Assembly (NCBI GenBank): GCA_043760555.1
Contig: JAYUOW010000248.1
Span: forward strand, 1-10,097
DNA length: 10,097 nt
Source of the DNA: JANMDR01 sp043760555
GTDB taxonomy: Bacteria > Pseudomonadota > Gammaproteobacteria > Burkholderiales > Usitatibacteraceae
Reading direction: 5' to 3'
The notes below the pieces were generated by a model, which worked only from the letters and a program-made list of their open reading frames with translations, was not told the DNA's origin and did not search any database. Shown here piece by piece: positions 1-6,524 of this stretch. How positions within the stretch are numbered: position 1 is the stretch's first letter; each line of letters starts with the position of its first letter. Position numbers and translations under genes: made by a program.

Positions 1-852
1 CACTCTAATTTACTCAGCTATCTGGCCACCCGCTTCGATACCATCACGCTTTCACAAATTATTAAACGAATGGAAGCTGGTGCCGTTATCGACGCACAGG
101 GCATGCCGCTAACGCCCAATTCGCCCTTCATCCCGCAGCAATTGGTGTACTACTATCGCCATGTTGAAGACGAAGAAAAAATAGCCGCGCAGGAAACGAT
201 TATTTTTGAAGATGAGCTGATTGTAGTGGCCGATAAACCCCATTTTTTACCCGTCGCACCCGTCGGACGATATGTGCAAGAAACCCTATTGGTGCGGCTC
301 AAGCGCCGATTAGGCTTAGCCGATTTAGCCCCCATGCACCGCATTGATTTAGAAACCGCAGGGCTCGTGTGCTTCACCAAACAGCCTCACACGCGCGGAG
401 CCTACGCCGCACTGTTCGCGGAACACAAAATTCAAAAGCGCTACGAAGCGCGGGCGGCAATTCCAGCAAATTTATCGTGGCAATTTCCTCTTGAGATAGA
501 AAACTGCATCGTGCCAGCCGCTAATTTTATGCAATCCGCAATTGCTAGTACCGGCAAAATCAACGCCCGCACCACTATTCATTTACTTGCCGACAATAAT
601 GGCATTGGTCACTTTGAGCTACACCCGCACACTGGTAAAAAACACCAGCTGAGGCTGCACATGGCAAATATTGGCGCGCCAATTTTGTACGACAATATCT
701 ATCCTGTCTTTAAGCCCGATGCCTTGCGCGACGCGGCAGCCCCACTGCAACTATTGGCTAAGCACATTGCGTTTGTTGATCCAATTTGCGGTGTGCGACG
801 GGTTTTCGAATCAAAACTGTCTTTACGTTATGCAAACACCGCACTGCTCTAA
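1..852 (+). CDS. RluA-family RNA pseudouridine synthase, 5'-truncated by window edge
   Basis: Isomerises specific uridines to pseudouridine in rRNA or tRNA in the cytoplasm; the exact target cannot be told from the sequence. The frame is open from base 1 (reading HSNLLSYLATRFDT...), so the true start lies left of the window and the ATG at 70 is internal. Early residues resemble the S4-like RNA-binding part (RMEAGAVID), followed by the family block DKPHFLPVAPVGRY and the catalytic loop HRIDLETAG, whose Asp codon is at 346-348. A later block GKKHQLRLHM (about 636-665) matches the conserved C-terminal catalytic-domain motif. The usual closing motif (here RRVFESKLSL) lies near the end, so the C-terminus looks complete. 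Part of the gene's 3' end (730-818) recurs at 5353-5440 beyond the ietAS genes; its last few codons (RYANTALL) are not shared by that copy. Family assignment is sure; the target base is unknown. Confidence 0.93.
   Translation, partial: HSNLLSYLATRFDTITLSQIIKRMEAGAVIDAQGMPLTPNSPFIPQQLVYYYRHVEDEEKIAAQETIIFEDELIVVADKPHFLPVAPVGRYVQETLLVRLKRRLGLADLAPMHRIDLETAGLVCFTKQPHTRGAYAALFAEHKIQKRYEARAAIPANLSWQFPLEIENCIVPAANFMQSAIASTGKINARTTIHLLADNNGIGHFELHPHTGKKHQLRLHMANIGAPILYDNIYPVFKPDALRDAAAPLQLLAKHIAFVDPICGVRRVFESKLSLRYANTALL
730..818 (+). repeat. Left copy of pseudouridine synthase 3'-end direct repeat (attL-like)
   Basis: Within the intact gene, 730-818 matches 5353-5440 in the same orientation with six mismatches and one single-base gap by hand alignment. 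Both copies end on the same TCAAAACT. This copy keeps the reading frame. Direct repeats of a gene's 3' end on both sides of foreign DNA are typical of site-specific integration; that mechanism is inference, since no recombinase gene is seen. Confidence 0.85.
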
Positions 853-923
853 AAGTGCGCCGCTCGCGATTATTGAAAATGCGTTTTCGTTGATTGGCAA
901 GCAGACTTAAGGGGGCCGTTAGC

Positions 924-1046
924 GTGAGTCGCTTCGATCCACTCGTCCAGCACATTTTGAGCAGGCAGCCTGAACTAAATCGTGCACATGTACTCTACCG
1001 TTGTTTTTTATCTTTTTCAACGACTTTTAATTTACATCACCGCTGA
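924..1046 (+). CDS. Possible short or truncated ORF downstream of the pseudouridine synthase gene (40 aa)
   Basis: A GTG at 924 is preceded by a purine-rich Shine-Dalgarno-like run, AAGGGGG, at 909-915 with 8 bases between. It opens a 40-codon frame beginning VSRFDPLVQHILSRQPELNR and closing with TGA at 1044-1046. The first 20 or so residues look protein-like; the rest falls in AT-rich sequence and looks random. It could be the 5' stub of a gene cut off when the ietAS segment arrived, or chance. I do not recognise a family. Confidence 0.25.
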   Translation: MSRFDPLVQHILSRQPELNRAHVLYRCFLSFSTTFNLHHR

Positions 1047-1089
1047 CTGCCTAAATTTCAAGAATAGCGTCGTAACTGCAATAAGATTA

Positions 1090-3492
1090 TTAGGTCTTAG
1101 CTCTAATTTTTCCCGCTGCTCGGATGTCAGCAATTGAAATACCCTGCGAGACTAAATTCCGACGAACCTCATTAAAAACATCCGCCCTTTTTTTAGGGTC
1201 AGCTATTGAAAGAATAACTGCAAACTTAACTCCGGCTTCAGGAAATTTTGCTGCGGCCCTAGATAATGAATCAACTACAATTCGCCAAGAAGATGAGTTG
1301 CCTGTTGGGCTGAGTTCCTTCTTATATTTTTTTATTGGCCACCATTTCATCCCGTTTTCAATCAACTCTCTTTCATGGATTTTACCGACTTCGCTTTTTA
1401 ATACACCTCTATATTTTATTTCGCCCGTCTCCTTGTCTATCTGGGCCTGACGTAAATAGCAATCAAGATTTGTTCGTACAAATTCATGACCACACTTATA
1501 TGCACAATCTGGCGTAAACGCTAAAGTAAGTACTACATTCCCTCGGCATCTGCCCGTTTCATCTGTAAGGGATGCAGGCCATCTGAAATCAAATTTGAGC
1601 TCTTGCTTTGCTTTCAGTACCCCTTCAAAAACAAGACTGATTGAATGATCATCGTACAAAATAATGTCGTTGGTTGTTGCCGGTATGCCATGCCCCATAA
1701 AATCTCTAATTATTGGGATAAGGTCTTTTTCATTTAAAGGTTCAGGATAACTTGCGTGGTGAATCAACAGAGCAATCAGCACTTCTCTGGAAATATCTCC
1801 TTGAATGCTTGAATTTAACGTCGCAAGGCTTTTTGCCACTAATGGCGCTGCAAAGCTCGTCCCGCGATCAGACACTTTTTGGCCTATTGAATTGACTGAA
1901 TACAATCCAGCATCTGTATTGCTAGAGCCGCCGATCTGTGCAAGATCAGGCTTTATGCCGAGCGCTGGCCCTGGCCCTCTCCGAGTATATGTAGTGGGCT
2001 TTAATGCATTAACGTCGGAAGCTGGTTCTAGTGCACCCACCGATATTGATCTAATGCTTTCAGCAGGCTGATATATTCTATCTTTTCCAGGGTGCTTGTA
2101 TTTTGCTAACATGCCCAGAATTTCATGAGGATTAGAGGGCCATAGGTCTCTAGAAAATGTACCTTCCAAATTACCAGCTGGCAATACAAATATAACATCG
2201 TGATTGTCACTAATTTCATCGATTGTCGAAGCAAATATGCCATAACTATCATCCTCCACGGCGAGAATTACGGATAAGCTCATATTAAAAATCCTGACCC
2301 CAAGCTTCTTAGCACTGGGAATTTCAAAATCTAGCTGCTGCAAGAAATCAAGGAAGCCTCCTGGAAACAATTTGCCGAATTCATTTGCGTCAGTTGCAAA
2401 TAATCCTAGATCGTAAAATTTACATGGCGCTTCTTGCAATTGTGGCGTAGTTTTATTAAAAGCTGCGGCTGCTGAGATGAGTCCTGCTATAAATGTTCCA
2501 TGAAAAAAGTCTTGTTGCGCGCCATGAATAAAATCGATTGACCCCGCCGACCATGCACCAAGATTTGAGGTTTTAGAAATTCCCGAGTCAATAATTCCTA
2601 CAATAGGGTAGGTTGAGTCAGTTGGTATCGGGACCTTAACAAAGCCTACGTTGTTTACGTCATCAGTGCTGTGCGCCCCTTTTAAAATCGGAGATAGATG
2701 AATTTTCTTAACTATTAATTGTTGCTCAAAAAAAGTAATTATTTTTTTGTGAAGCTGTTCGTTTCTTATTTCGTCTTCATTTATTTTTACTGCATAAAAT
2801 GCAATGCGCTTCCATTCTGGATTTGAACGAAGGATTTTTATCCTACCGTCTAAGCTATTAAGCCGCTTATCAAAATCTAAAGCCATTGCTATTAAATTCG
2901 ATGCCGGCGAAACAGCTATATCTTTACTTGCATCGAAAAATGTCTCTACAAAATAGACCCCACCTGTTCTCACGTCGCTTAACCATGCAATCGCTTTTTC
3001 TATTGAGAAATTTCTTTTATCGGACGCTTGATGCAAGCGAATTTCTGAAATTGCACCAACCTCACTTTTATTTCGGCTGGGCTTGAAGGTGATTTTGCCG
3101 TCTCTTTCGGCTAAGGTTGTTGTTGTTTCAGCTTTCTCGATTGCGGATACAACGGCATCAATGTTTTTGCTATTTAATTCGACTAACATTTCACCCAGTT
3201 GCCCGCCTCCAACGTATTCAACCTTGCCGGTTGGAAATATCGCACTTATGGGACGGTGGCTTTTCGCCAACGCTTTTGATTGTAGGCTCACATGTGCAAA
3301 AACTGATGAACTTGGGTTCTCGCTAATGGTATGTTTAATTGCATGCGCAGTAAGGAGTATTTTTTGCTTATGATCTACAAAAGCTTGATCTGCATTTGCA
3401 TAAAAATCGGTATTTTTCCCACCTGGGTTAACCGCCGGAATAGTAATGTAGTCCGATACATTTAGAACGATCTGGACGGGATTATTTTTCAT
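1090..3492 (-). CDS. ietS: IetS-like subtilisin family (S8) serine protease of the IetAS defence pair
   Basis: An 800-residue protein with the S8 catalytic triad in order: Asp302 in GIIDSG, His331 in HGTF and Ser546 in GTSFAAP, plus the oxyanion-hole Asn441 in PAGN. No signal peptide or membrane segment is present, so unlike most subtilases it should act in the cytoplasm. About 290 residues of unrecognised sequence precede the protease domain. The C-terminal 200 residues include a beta-rich stretch (KFDFRWPASLTDETGR and VVLTLAFTPD) of the kind seen in defence-associated subtilases. The ATG at 3492 lies inside the last codons of the ATPase gene (11-bp overlap), with AGCAGG upstream, implying translational coupling. 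An AAA ATPase plus cytoplasmic subtilase is the IetAS architecture, known from plasmid exclusion in Agrobacterium and from anti-phage screens. The protease's substrate is not evident from the sequence. The gene looks intact. Confidence 0.85.
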   Translation of the reverse strand: MKNNPVQIVLNVSDYITIPAVNPGGKNTDFYANADQAFVDHKQKILLTAHAIKHTISENPSSSVFAHVSLQSKALAKSHRPISAIFPTGKVEYVGGGQLGEMLVELNSKNIDAVVSAIEKAETTTTLAERDGKITFKPSRNKSEVGAISEIRLHQASDKRNFSIEKAIAWLSDVRTGGVYFVETFFDASKDIAVSPASNLIAMALDFDKRLNSLDGRIKILRSNPEWKRIAFYAVKINEDEIRNEQLHKKIITFFEQQLIVKKIHLSPILKGAHSTDDVNNVGFVKVPIPTDSTYPIVGIIDSGISKTSNLGAWSAGSIDFIHGAQQDFFHGTFIAGLISAAAAFNKTTPQLQEAPCKFYDLGLFATDANEFGKLFPGGFLDFLQQLDFEIPSAKKLGVRIFNMSLSVILAVEDDSYGIFASTIDEISDNHDVIFVLPAGNLEGTFSRDLWPSNPHEILGMLAKYKHPGKDRIYQPAESIRSISVGALEPASDVNALKPTTYTRRGPGPALGIKPDLAQIGGSSNTDAGLYSVNSIGQKVSDRGTSFAAPLVAKSLATLNSSIQGDISREVLIALLIHHASYPEPLNEKDLIPIIRDFMGHGIPATTNDIILYDDHSISLVFEGVLKAKQELKFDFRWPASLTDETGRCRGNVVLTLAFTPDCAYKCGHEFVRTNLDCYLRQAQIDKETGEIKYRGVLKSEVGKIHERELIENGMKWWPIKKYKKELSPTGNSSSWRIVVDSLSRAAAKFPEAGVKFAVILSIADPKKRADVFNEVRRNLVSQGISIADIRAAGKIRAKT

Positions 3493-4669
3493 TGCTTACC
3501 TGCTCATATTTTTTGAGCCAACGACTGATAGTGGATTTGTCTTTTTTGAAAAGGTTAGCAAGCATGTCGTTGCTAAACTGTGTTCTTGATTCTTTAAACA
3601 GCTTATAGGCAAGCTCCTCATGACTGCCTAAGATTAAATTCCGCTTATTTATTTCGACTAGTTCACTATTAAGTTGAATGTAGTTTGTTACCTTCACAAT
3701 GATGCTATCGTTGTTTTTCGATATTATCGATTGTCTAATTAAGTTGTTACATAACGACTCTATTTCTGCTCCAGAATAATTGCTAGATAGCCAACATAGA
3801 AACTCCATCTCCTCCGCCTTTAATTCGTCCCTCAGATAGCGCTCAATAATCTTCTTTCTAGCTGGTCCATCGGGTTTCGGCACATAAATTCTAGCGTCAA
3901 ATCTCCTCCAAACCGCGCTATCTAGTAATTGTTCGTGGTTTGTTATTGCTATAGTGAAGCCTTTTCCAAGGCGGCCGTCAATGCACTGAAGTAAGGTGTT
4001 TACGACTCGCTTGATTTCGCCAAGCTCATGTGGGTCATCTCGAATTTTTGCAATTGCATCAAACTCATCGAGAAGCAAAACCGCGTTATATCTATTTGCG
4101 AAATCAAATAAATTTGAGATGTTTCTTGCAGTTGTTCCAAGAAAAGACGAGATCAAACCATCAAGGCGAGCCACTATAACTGGCAAGCCGATTTTTTGCG
4201 CCATGTACAATGCGGTTTTTGTTTTTCCAGTACCGGGCTCCCCATAGATCAGACAACTCATAGGAAGAAATATATTATTTTCTTTAAACTCATTTACATG
4301 AGCCCACTCATTTATGAGTGCTTCTAGCGCAATTTCGAATTTTGAATCAAAAACGGGTTTAGTTGCATTGTTATGGCTTAGGATTATTTCAGCTAAGGGG
4401 TTGCTTGACTCTTTATCTACCGGTGGTTTGACGGCATGCGTCAACGGCTCCCCCCACCCAACATTCAATTTGGACAATATCAAGCGACTAGGAATTAGTT
4501 TAGTTTCCATGTCAACGTTATCTATGACTTGAGCAAGGGCACTCGCTTCTTTTGAAGCGCCTTCAGCTTCCAGTTTTGAAATTAAGCGCTTTACTTGTGC
4601 GTGTAGCGGCTTGCTTGGGACCTGTGCAGCGATACGGCATATCGCTAAAATTATATTAAAGTGTTCCAC
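3482..4669 (-). CDS. ietA: IetA-like AAA+ ATPase of the IetAS defence pair
   Basis: A 395-residue AAA+ ATPase. Walker A is GEPGTGKT at residues 143-150, Walker B is LLLDEFD with Asp201-Glu202, sensor 1 is ITNH with Asn244, and Arg255-Arg256 in VWRRFD fit the arginine-finger position. All key residues are present. The first 140 residues are helical-looking and unrecognised. The C-terminus (about 363-388, around DMLANLFKKDKSTISRWLKK) resembles a helix-turn-helix. The start is GTG at 4669, chosen because GGAGG lies 6 bases upstream (4676-4680) and the codons after it fit. The next gene overlaps by 11 bp, so the two form one unit. By analogy with the described IetAS system the ATPase should sense or remodel a target and control the partner protease; that division of labour is inference. 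FtsH/CDC48-type AAA proteins share the core but not this partner. Confidence 0.85.
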   Translation of the reverse strand: MEHFNIILAICRIAAQVPSKPLHAQVKRLISKLEAEGASKEASALAQVIDNVDMETKLIPSRLILSKLNVGWGEPLTHAVKPPVDKESSNPLAEIILSHNNATKPVFDSKFEIALEALINEWAHVNEFKENNIFLPMSCLIYGEPGTGKTKTALYMAQKIGLPVIVARLDGLISSFLGTTARNISNLFDFANRYNAVLLLDEFDAIAKIRDDPHELGEIKRVVNTLLQCIDGRLGKGFTIAITNHEQLLDSAVWRRFDARIYVPKPDGPARKKIIERYLRDELKAEEMEFLCWLSSNYSGAEIESLCNNLIRQSIISKNNDSIIVKVTNYIQLNSELVEINKRNLILGSHEELAYKLFKESRTQFSNDMLANLFKKDKSTISRWLKKYEQVSNEK

Positions 4670-4675
4670 GACTCG

Positions 4676-4680
4676 CCTCC
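4676..4680 (-). promoter_or_regulatory. Shine-Dalgarno GGAGG fixing the GTG start of ietA
   Basis: On the minus strand GGAGG is followed by six bases (CGAGTC) and then GTG at 4669-4667. It is the strongest ribosome-binding site near the beginning of this frame and supports the non-ATG start. Confidence 0.65.
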
Positions 4681-4760
4681 AATACTCAGACAGAACAAAT
4701 GCTCTGGATAGCTATTATGCATCAAGTTGCACTAAACACGAGTAATGTTGCAATAAAATC

Positions 4761-4787
4761 ATTATAAATTGCGGTTTTTATTATCAA
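4761..4787 (-). promoter_or_regulatory. Candidate sigma-70 promoter for ietA-ietS
   Basis: On the minus strand, TTGATA (4787-4782) lies 15 bases before a perfect TATAAT (4766-4761). The spacing is two short of ideal. Transcription would start near 4754, leaving a leader of about 85 bases. A small inverted repeat GCAAT..ATTGC (4750-4754 and 4768-4772) overlaps the -10 box and could be an operator. The region is AT-rich throughout, so chance matches are likely. Confidence 0.35.
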
Positions 4788-4825
4788 ATTATCACTTTAA
4801 TAGGATTATTTGTATTTTGCCTCAA

Positions 4826-4884
4826 GCGACTATCCCTCTCCGGGGGAAGGCAGACTCGGACTTACAAAGCCTCCCCGAAGTCGT
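4826..4884. other. Two-tier stem-loop upstream of ietA, possible structured RNA
   Basis: An outer stem GCGACT/AGTCGT (4826-4831 with 4879-4884; on the + strand one pair is G-U) encloses a GC-rich inner stem CGGGGGAAGGC/GCCTCCCCG (4841-4851 with 4869-4877, one small bulge) and a 17-base loop. The pairing stands out from the AT-rich surroundings. It could be a small RNA, a terminator for transcription entering the island, or an old recombination site. No U-tract follows directly on either strand, so a simple terminator is not favoured. Confidence 0.35.
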
Positions 4885-5335
4885 TTACACAATCTTTACT
4901 AGCGATTCTCTACAGCCGACACGAGATTGCAAGGAAATAGCTAACCGATAAACCCGTCGCACTTAAAAAAACGCAAAATTCTCCAATAACCGTTTTTTTA
5001 AAGAATAATTTCTAAAAATGTCCTATTTACGGTCGTCTTCAGCCAAATTTATTGGGCACGGAGGGATCGCTACCGTGGTATCCACAGCGCATAAAGTAAT
5101 CGCTTCAACCGTTACTTGTGCGAGAGGCCGCCGGTCAAACGGGTATTAGTGCAGCGCTCGCAACCCGCACTAAATAGGCTCGGGCGCTGGTGGTAGGCCA
5201 ACTCATGGTGACCATTTTTTATTGTAAGCCACACCGTAATAGTTACGCATTCACTTAAAAATCATAGCGCTCTAGACAGCGCATAATCGCCACTTCCAGA
5301 ACACTCGCACCACTGAAAAAAAGCATGTTTTCATG
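4885..5335. other. Gene-poor stretch between the ietA upstream region and the decayed 3'-end copy
   Basis: No convincing coding region, tRNA or repeat is seen here. Frames are broken by stops. A 43-codon ATG frame at 5018-5149 lacks a good ribosome-binding site and matches nothing I recognise. The composition shifts from AT-rich on the left to more GC-rich after about 5050, which may mark an older junction. It may be remnant island DNA. Confidence 0.5.
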
Positions 5336-5449
5336 GTTTTCGAGCCCCGCGTGACGCGGCAGCCCAATGCGACTATTGGCTAAGCACATCGCGTTTGTTG
5401 ATCCAATTTGCGGTGTGTAGCGGGTTTTCGAATCAAAACTCAGCTTACT
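5336..5449 (+). pseudogene. Decayed 3' end of a second pseudouridine synthase copy (attR-like)
   Basis: The core 5353-5440 aligns to 730-818 of the intact gene. In the homologous frame it reads AKHIAFVDPICGV, then a TAG stop (5418-5420) where the intact gene has CGA, then RVFESKLSL. A one-base deletion after 5365 breaks the frame upstream. Similarity seems to reach left to about 5336 (a VFEP-like reading) with a small internal deletion, and right to 5449, where KLSL is encoded by different synonymous codons. It then continues in frame to a TGA at 5478-5480. It is therefore a non-functional gene tail, most simply the original or imported 3' end displaced when the ietAS segment inserted. Confidence 0.8.
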
Positions 5450-5453
5450 CACT

Positions 5454-5470
5454 GGCGGCTTGAAACCGCC
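5454..5470. other. Small GC-rich hairpin after the decayed gene tail
   Basis: GGCGG (5454-5458) pairs with CCGCC (5466-5470) around a 7-base loop. No T-run follows. It lies just upstream of the hydrolase promoter region and may be only a remnant of the gene tail. Its function is unknown. Confidence 0.25.
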
Positions 5471-5521
5471 TGCCCCGTGAAACGGCCGTCCGCCAGCTGC
5501 CAGCACCGCTTCTCCGAATGT

Positions 5522-5551
5522 TTGCCGTATTGCTATTTCACCACCGATACT
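5522..5551 (+). promoter_or_regulatory. Candidate promoter for the hydrolase-lytS-lytT operon
   Basis: TTGCCG (5522-5527) and GATACT (5546-5551) are separated by 18 bases, a moderate match to the sigma-70 consensus, and start-proximal to the first gene at 5585. It is the best pair found between the gene remnant and the start codon, but neither box is strong. Confidence 0.3.
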
Positions 5552-5581
5552 GCATTCGTCCCCACACTGATATGGAGCTTT

Positions 5582-5599
5582 AAAATGAAATTTCATTTT
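5582..5599. repeat. 18-bp perfect palindrome over the hydrolase start codon
   Basis: AAAATGAAATTTCATTTT is a perfect palindrome containing the ATG at 5585. It could be a dimeric protein-binding site or simply follow from the first codons (MKFHF). There is no loop, so an RNA hairpin here would be weak. Confidence 0.4.
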
Positions 5600-6502
5600 C
5601 GTGCTGCGTTTTTAGCTTTTGTCATCTTAATTGCCAACGTTGCTTTTGCCGCAGCTGACGGCACCGAACTATTTCAAGACCTTCGCATTACCATACGCGG
5701 TGAAGGTCACCCTTTAATTATGGTGCCCGGCTTAAATAGCGCCGCCGCCGTTTGGGACGAAACCTGTGTGCAATTGCAAACCGTAAATGTGCAGTGCCAT
5801 ATCGTGCAACTGCCTGGTTTTGCTGGCTTACCAGCCATTCAGGGTGATCGCGCTAAGGATAAATTTTTAAGCACGATGCGCGATAGTTTGCTTAACTATA
5901 TCGACACTAAAAAACTGCAAAAACCGATGATGATTGGACATAGCCTTGGTGGCGAATTAGCGCTGCAAATGGCGATTAAGGCTCCAAGCAGATTGGATCG
6001 CATTATCATCGTGGATTCCCTGCCGTTTTTTCCGGCCGCTACCGCGCCCACGGCCACAGCGGCCACCGCTAAACCAATGGCGGACGGGTTGAAAACAGGC
6101 ATGATGCAAGGCTCGCTAGAAATGTATCACTCGCGACTAAAGGGCAATCTACGCGGCATGACCTTGAGTGAGAATCGGATGGAAACCCTTTTAAATTGGG
6201 GCATTGCGAGCGATCGTGCCACTACCACACAGGCGATGTACGAGCTAATGACCATTGACCTACGCGACGATATATCTAAAATTACCAGCCCTACTTTGGT
6301 GCTGGGCGCATGGGCGGCTTATGCCCAGTACGGCTCCACAAAAGAGGCCGTGCGTAAAACTTATACGGATCAATATGCAAATTTAAAAGGCGTGCAAATC
6401 GAGATGAGCGAAACCGGTTATCATTTTTTGATGTGGGATGATCCACAATGGTTAGTAACGCAGGTTAAGGCATTTATTGCACCACCTAAAACCACGCCGT
6501 AA
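5585..6502 (+). CDS. Secreted alpha/beta hydrolase
   Basis: A 305-residue alpha/beta-hydrolase-fold enzyme. The start at 5585 is preferred over an in-frame upstream start at 5408 because GGAG lies 7 bases before it (5574-5577). It also gives a clean Sec signal peptide, MKFHFRAAFLAFVILIANVAFA, with likely cleavage after residue 22 (AFA/AAD). After export the protein should be periplasmic or secreted. The oxyanion strand is MVPGLN (46-51), the nucleophile elbow is GHSLGG with Ser120, and the catalytic His is His280 in GYHFLMWDDP. The usual acid after strand 6 (LVLGAWAAY) lacks an obvious Asp, so the acid must come from elsewhere. The substrate is unknown; an esterase or lactonase is plausible. 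The stop is 22 bases before the kinase gene, suggesting joint transcription with the two-component pair. Confidence 0.85.
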   Translation: MKFHFRAAFLAFVILIANVAFAAADGTELFQDLRITIRGEGHPLIMVPGLNSAAAVWDETCVQLQTVNVQCHIVQLPGFAGLPAIQGDRAKDKFLSTMRDSLLNYIDTKKLQKPMMIGHSLGGELALQMAIKAPSRLDRIIIVDSLPFFPAATAPTATAATAKPMADGLKTGMMQGSLEMYHSRLKGNLRGMTLSENRMETLLNWGIASDRATTTQAMYELMTIDLRDDISKITSPTLVLGAWAAYAQYGSTKEAVRKTYTDQYANLKGVQIEMSETGYHFLMWDDPQWLVTQVKAFIAPPKTTP

Positions 6503-6524
6503 ACTTCCAACGCTTTTAAAAAAT

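Larger units (their letters stand above)
819..5352. mobile_element. Putative small genomic island carrying ietAS, no integrase seen
   Basis: The segment between the two copies of the pseudouridine synthase 3' end holds the AAA ATPase/subtilase pair in the opposite orientation to every other gene here. It is visibly richer in A+T than the flanks. It has no transposase or integrase and no clear terminal inverted repeats, so it is either a remnant or was mobilised in trans. Exact ends are uncertain because the repeat itself may straddle the crossover. Alternatives are recombination with a diverged relative that carried the defence genes, or an old tandem duplication followed by insertion. Confidence 0.5.

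Noticed and set aside
1000..1022. CGTTG..CAACG hairpin as a terminator for ietS
   Set aside because: Only a 5-bp stem with a long loop, and no T-run follows in the minus-strand direction.
4769..4951. 60-codon frame on the plus strand upstream of ietA
   Set aside because: It starts at a TTG, has no ribosome-binding site, crosses the stem-loop at 4826-4884 and resembles no protein family.
5018..5149. 43-codon ATG frame in the gene-poor stretch
   Set aside because: No good Shine-Dalgarno and no recognisable motif; the length is within chance expectation.
5408..5584. Upstream extension of the alpha/beta hydrolase to an earlier start
   Set aside because: It would bury the signal peptide behind 59 residues encoded by the decayed synthase tail; the ATG at 5585 has its own ribosome-binding site.
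5255..5596. 113-codon open frame on the minus strand
   Set aside because: It runs antisense through the decayed gene tail and the hydrolase leader. Its MKFHF start is a mirror effect of the palindrome at 5582-5599, and no domain is recognisable.
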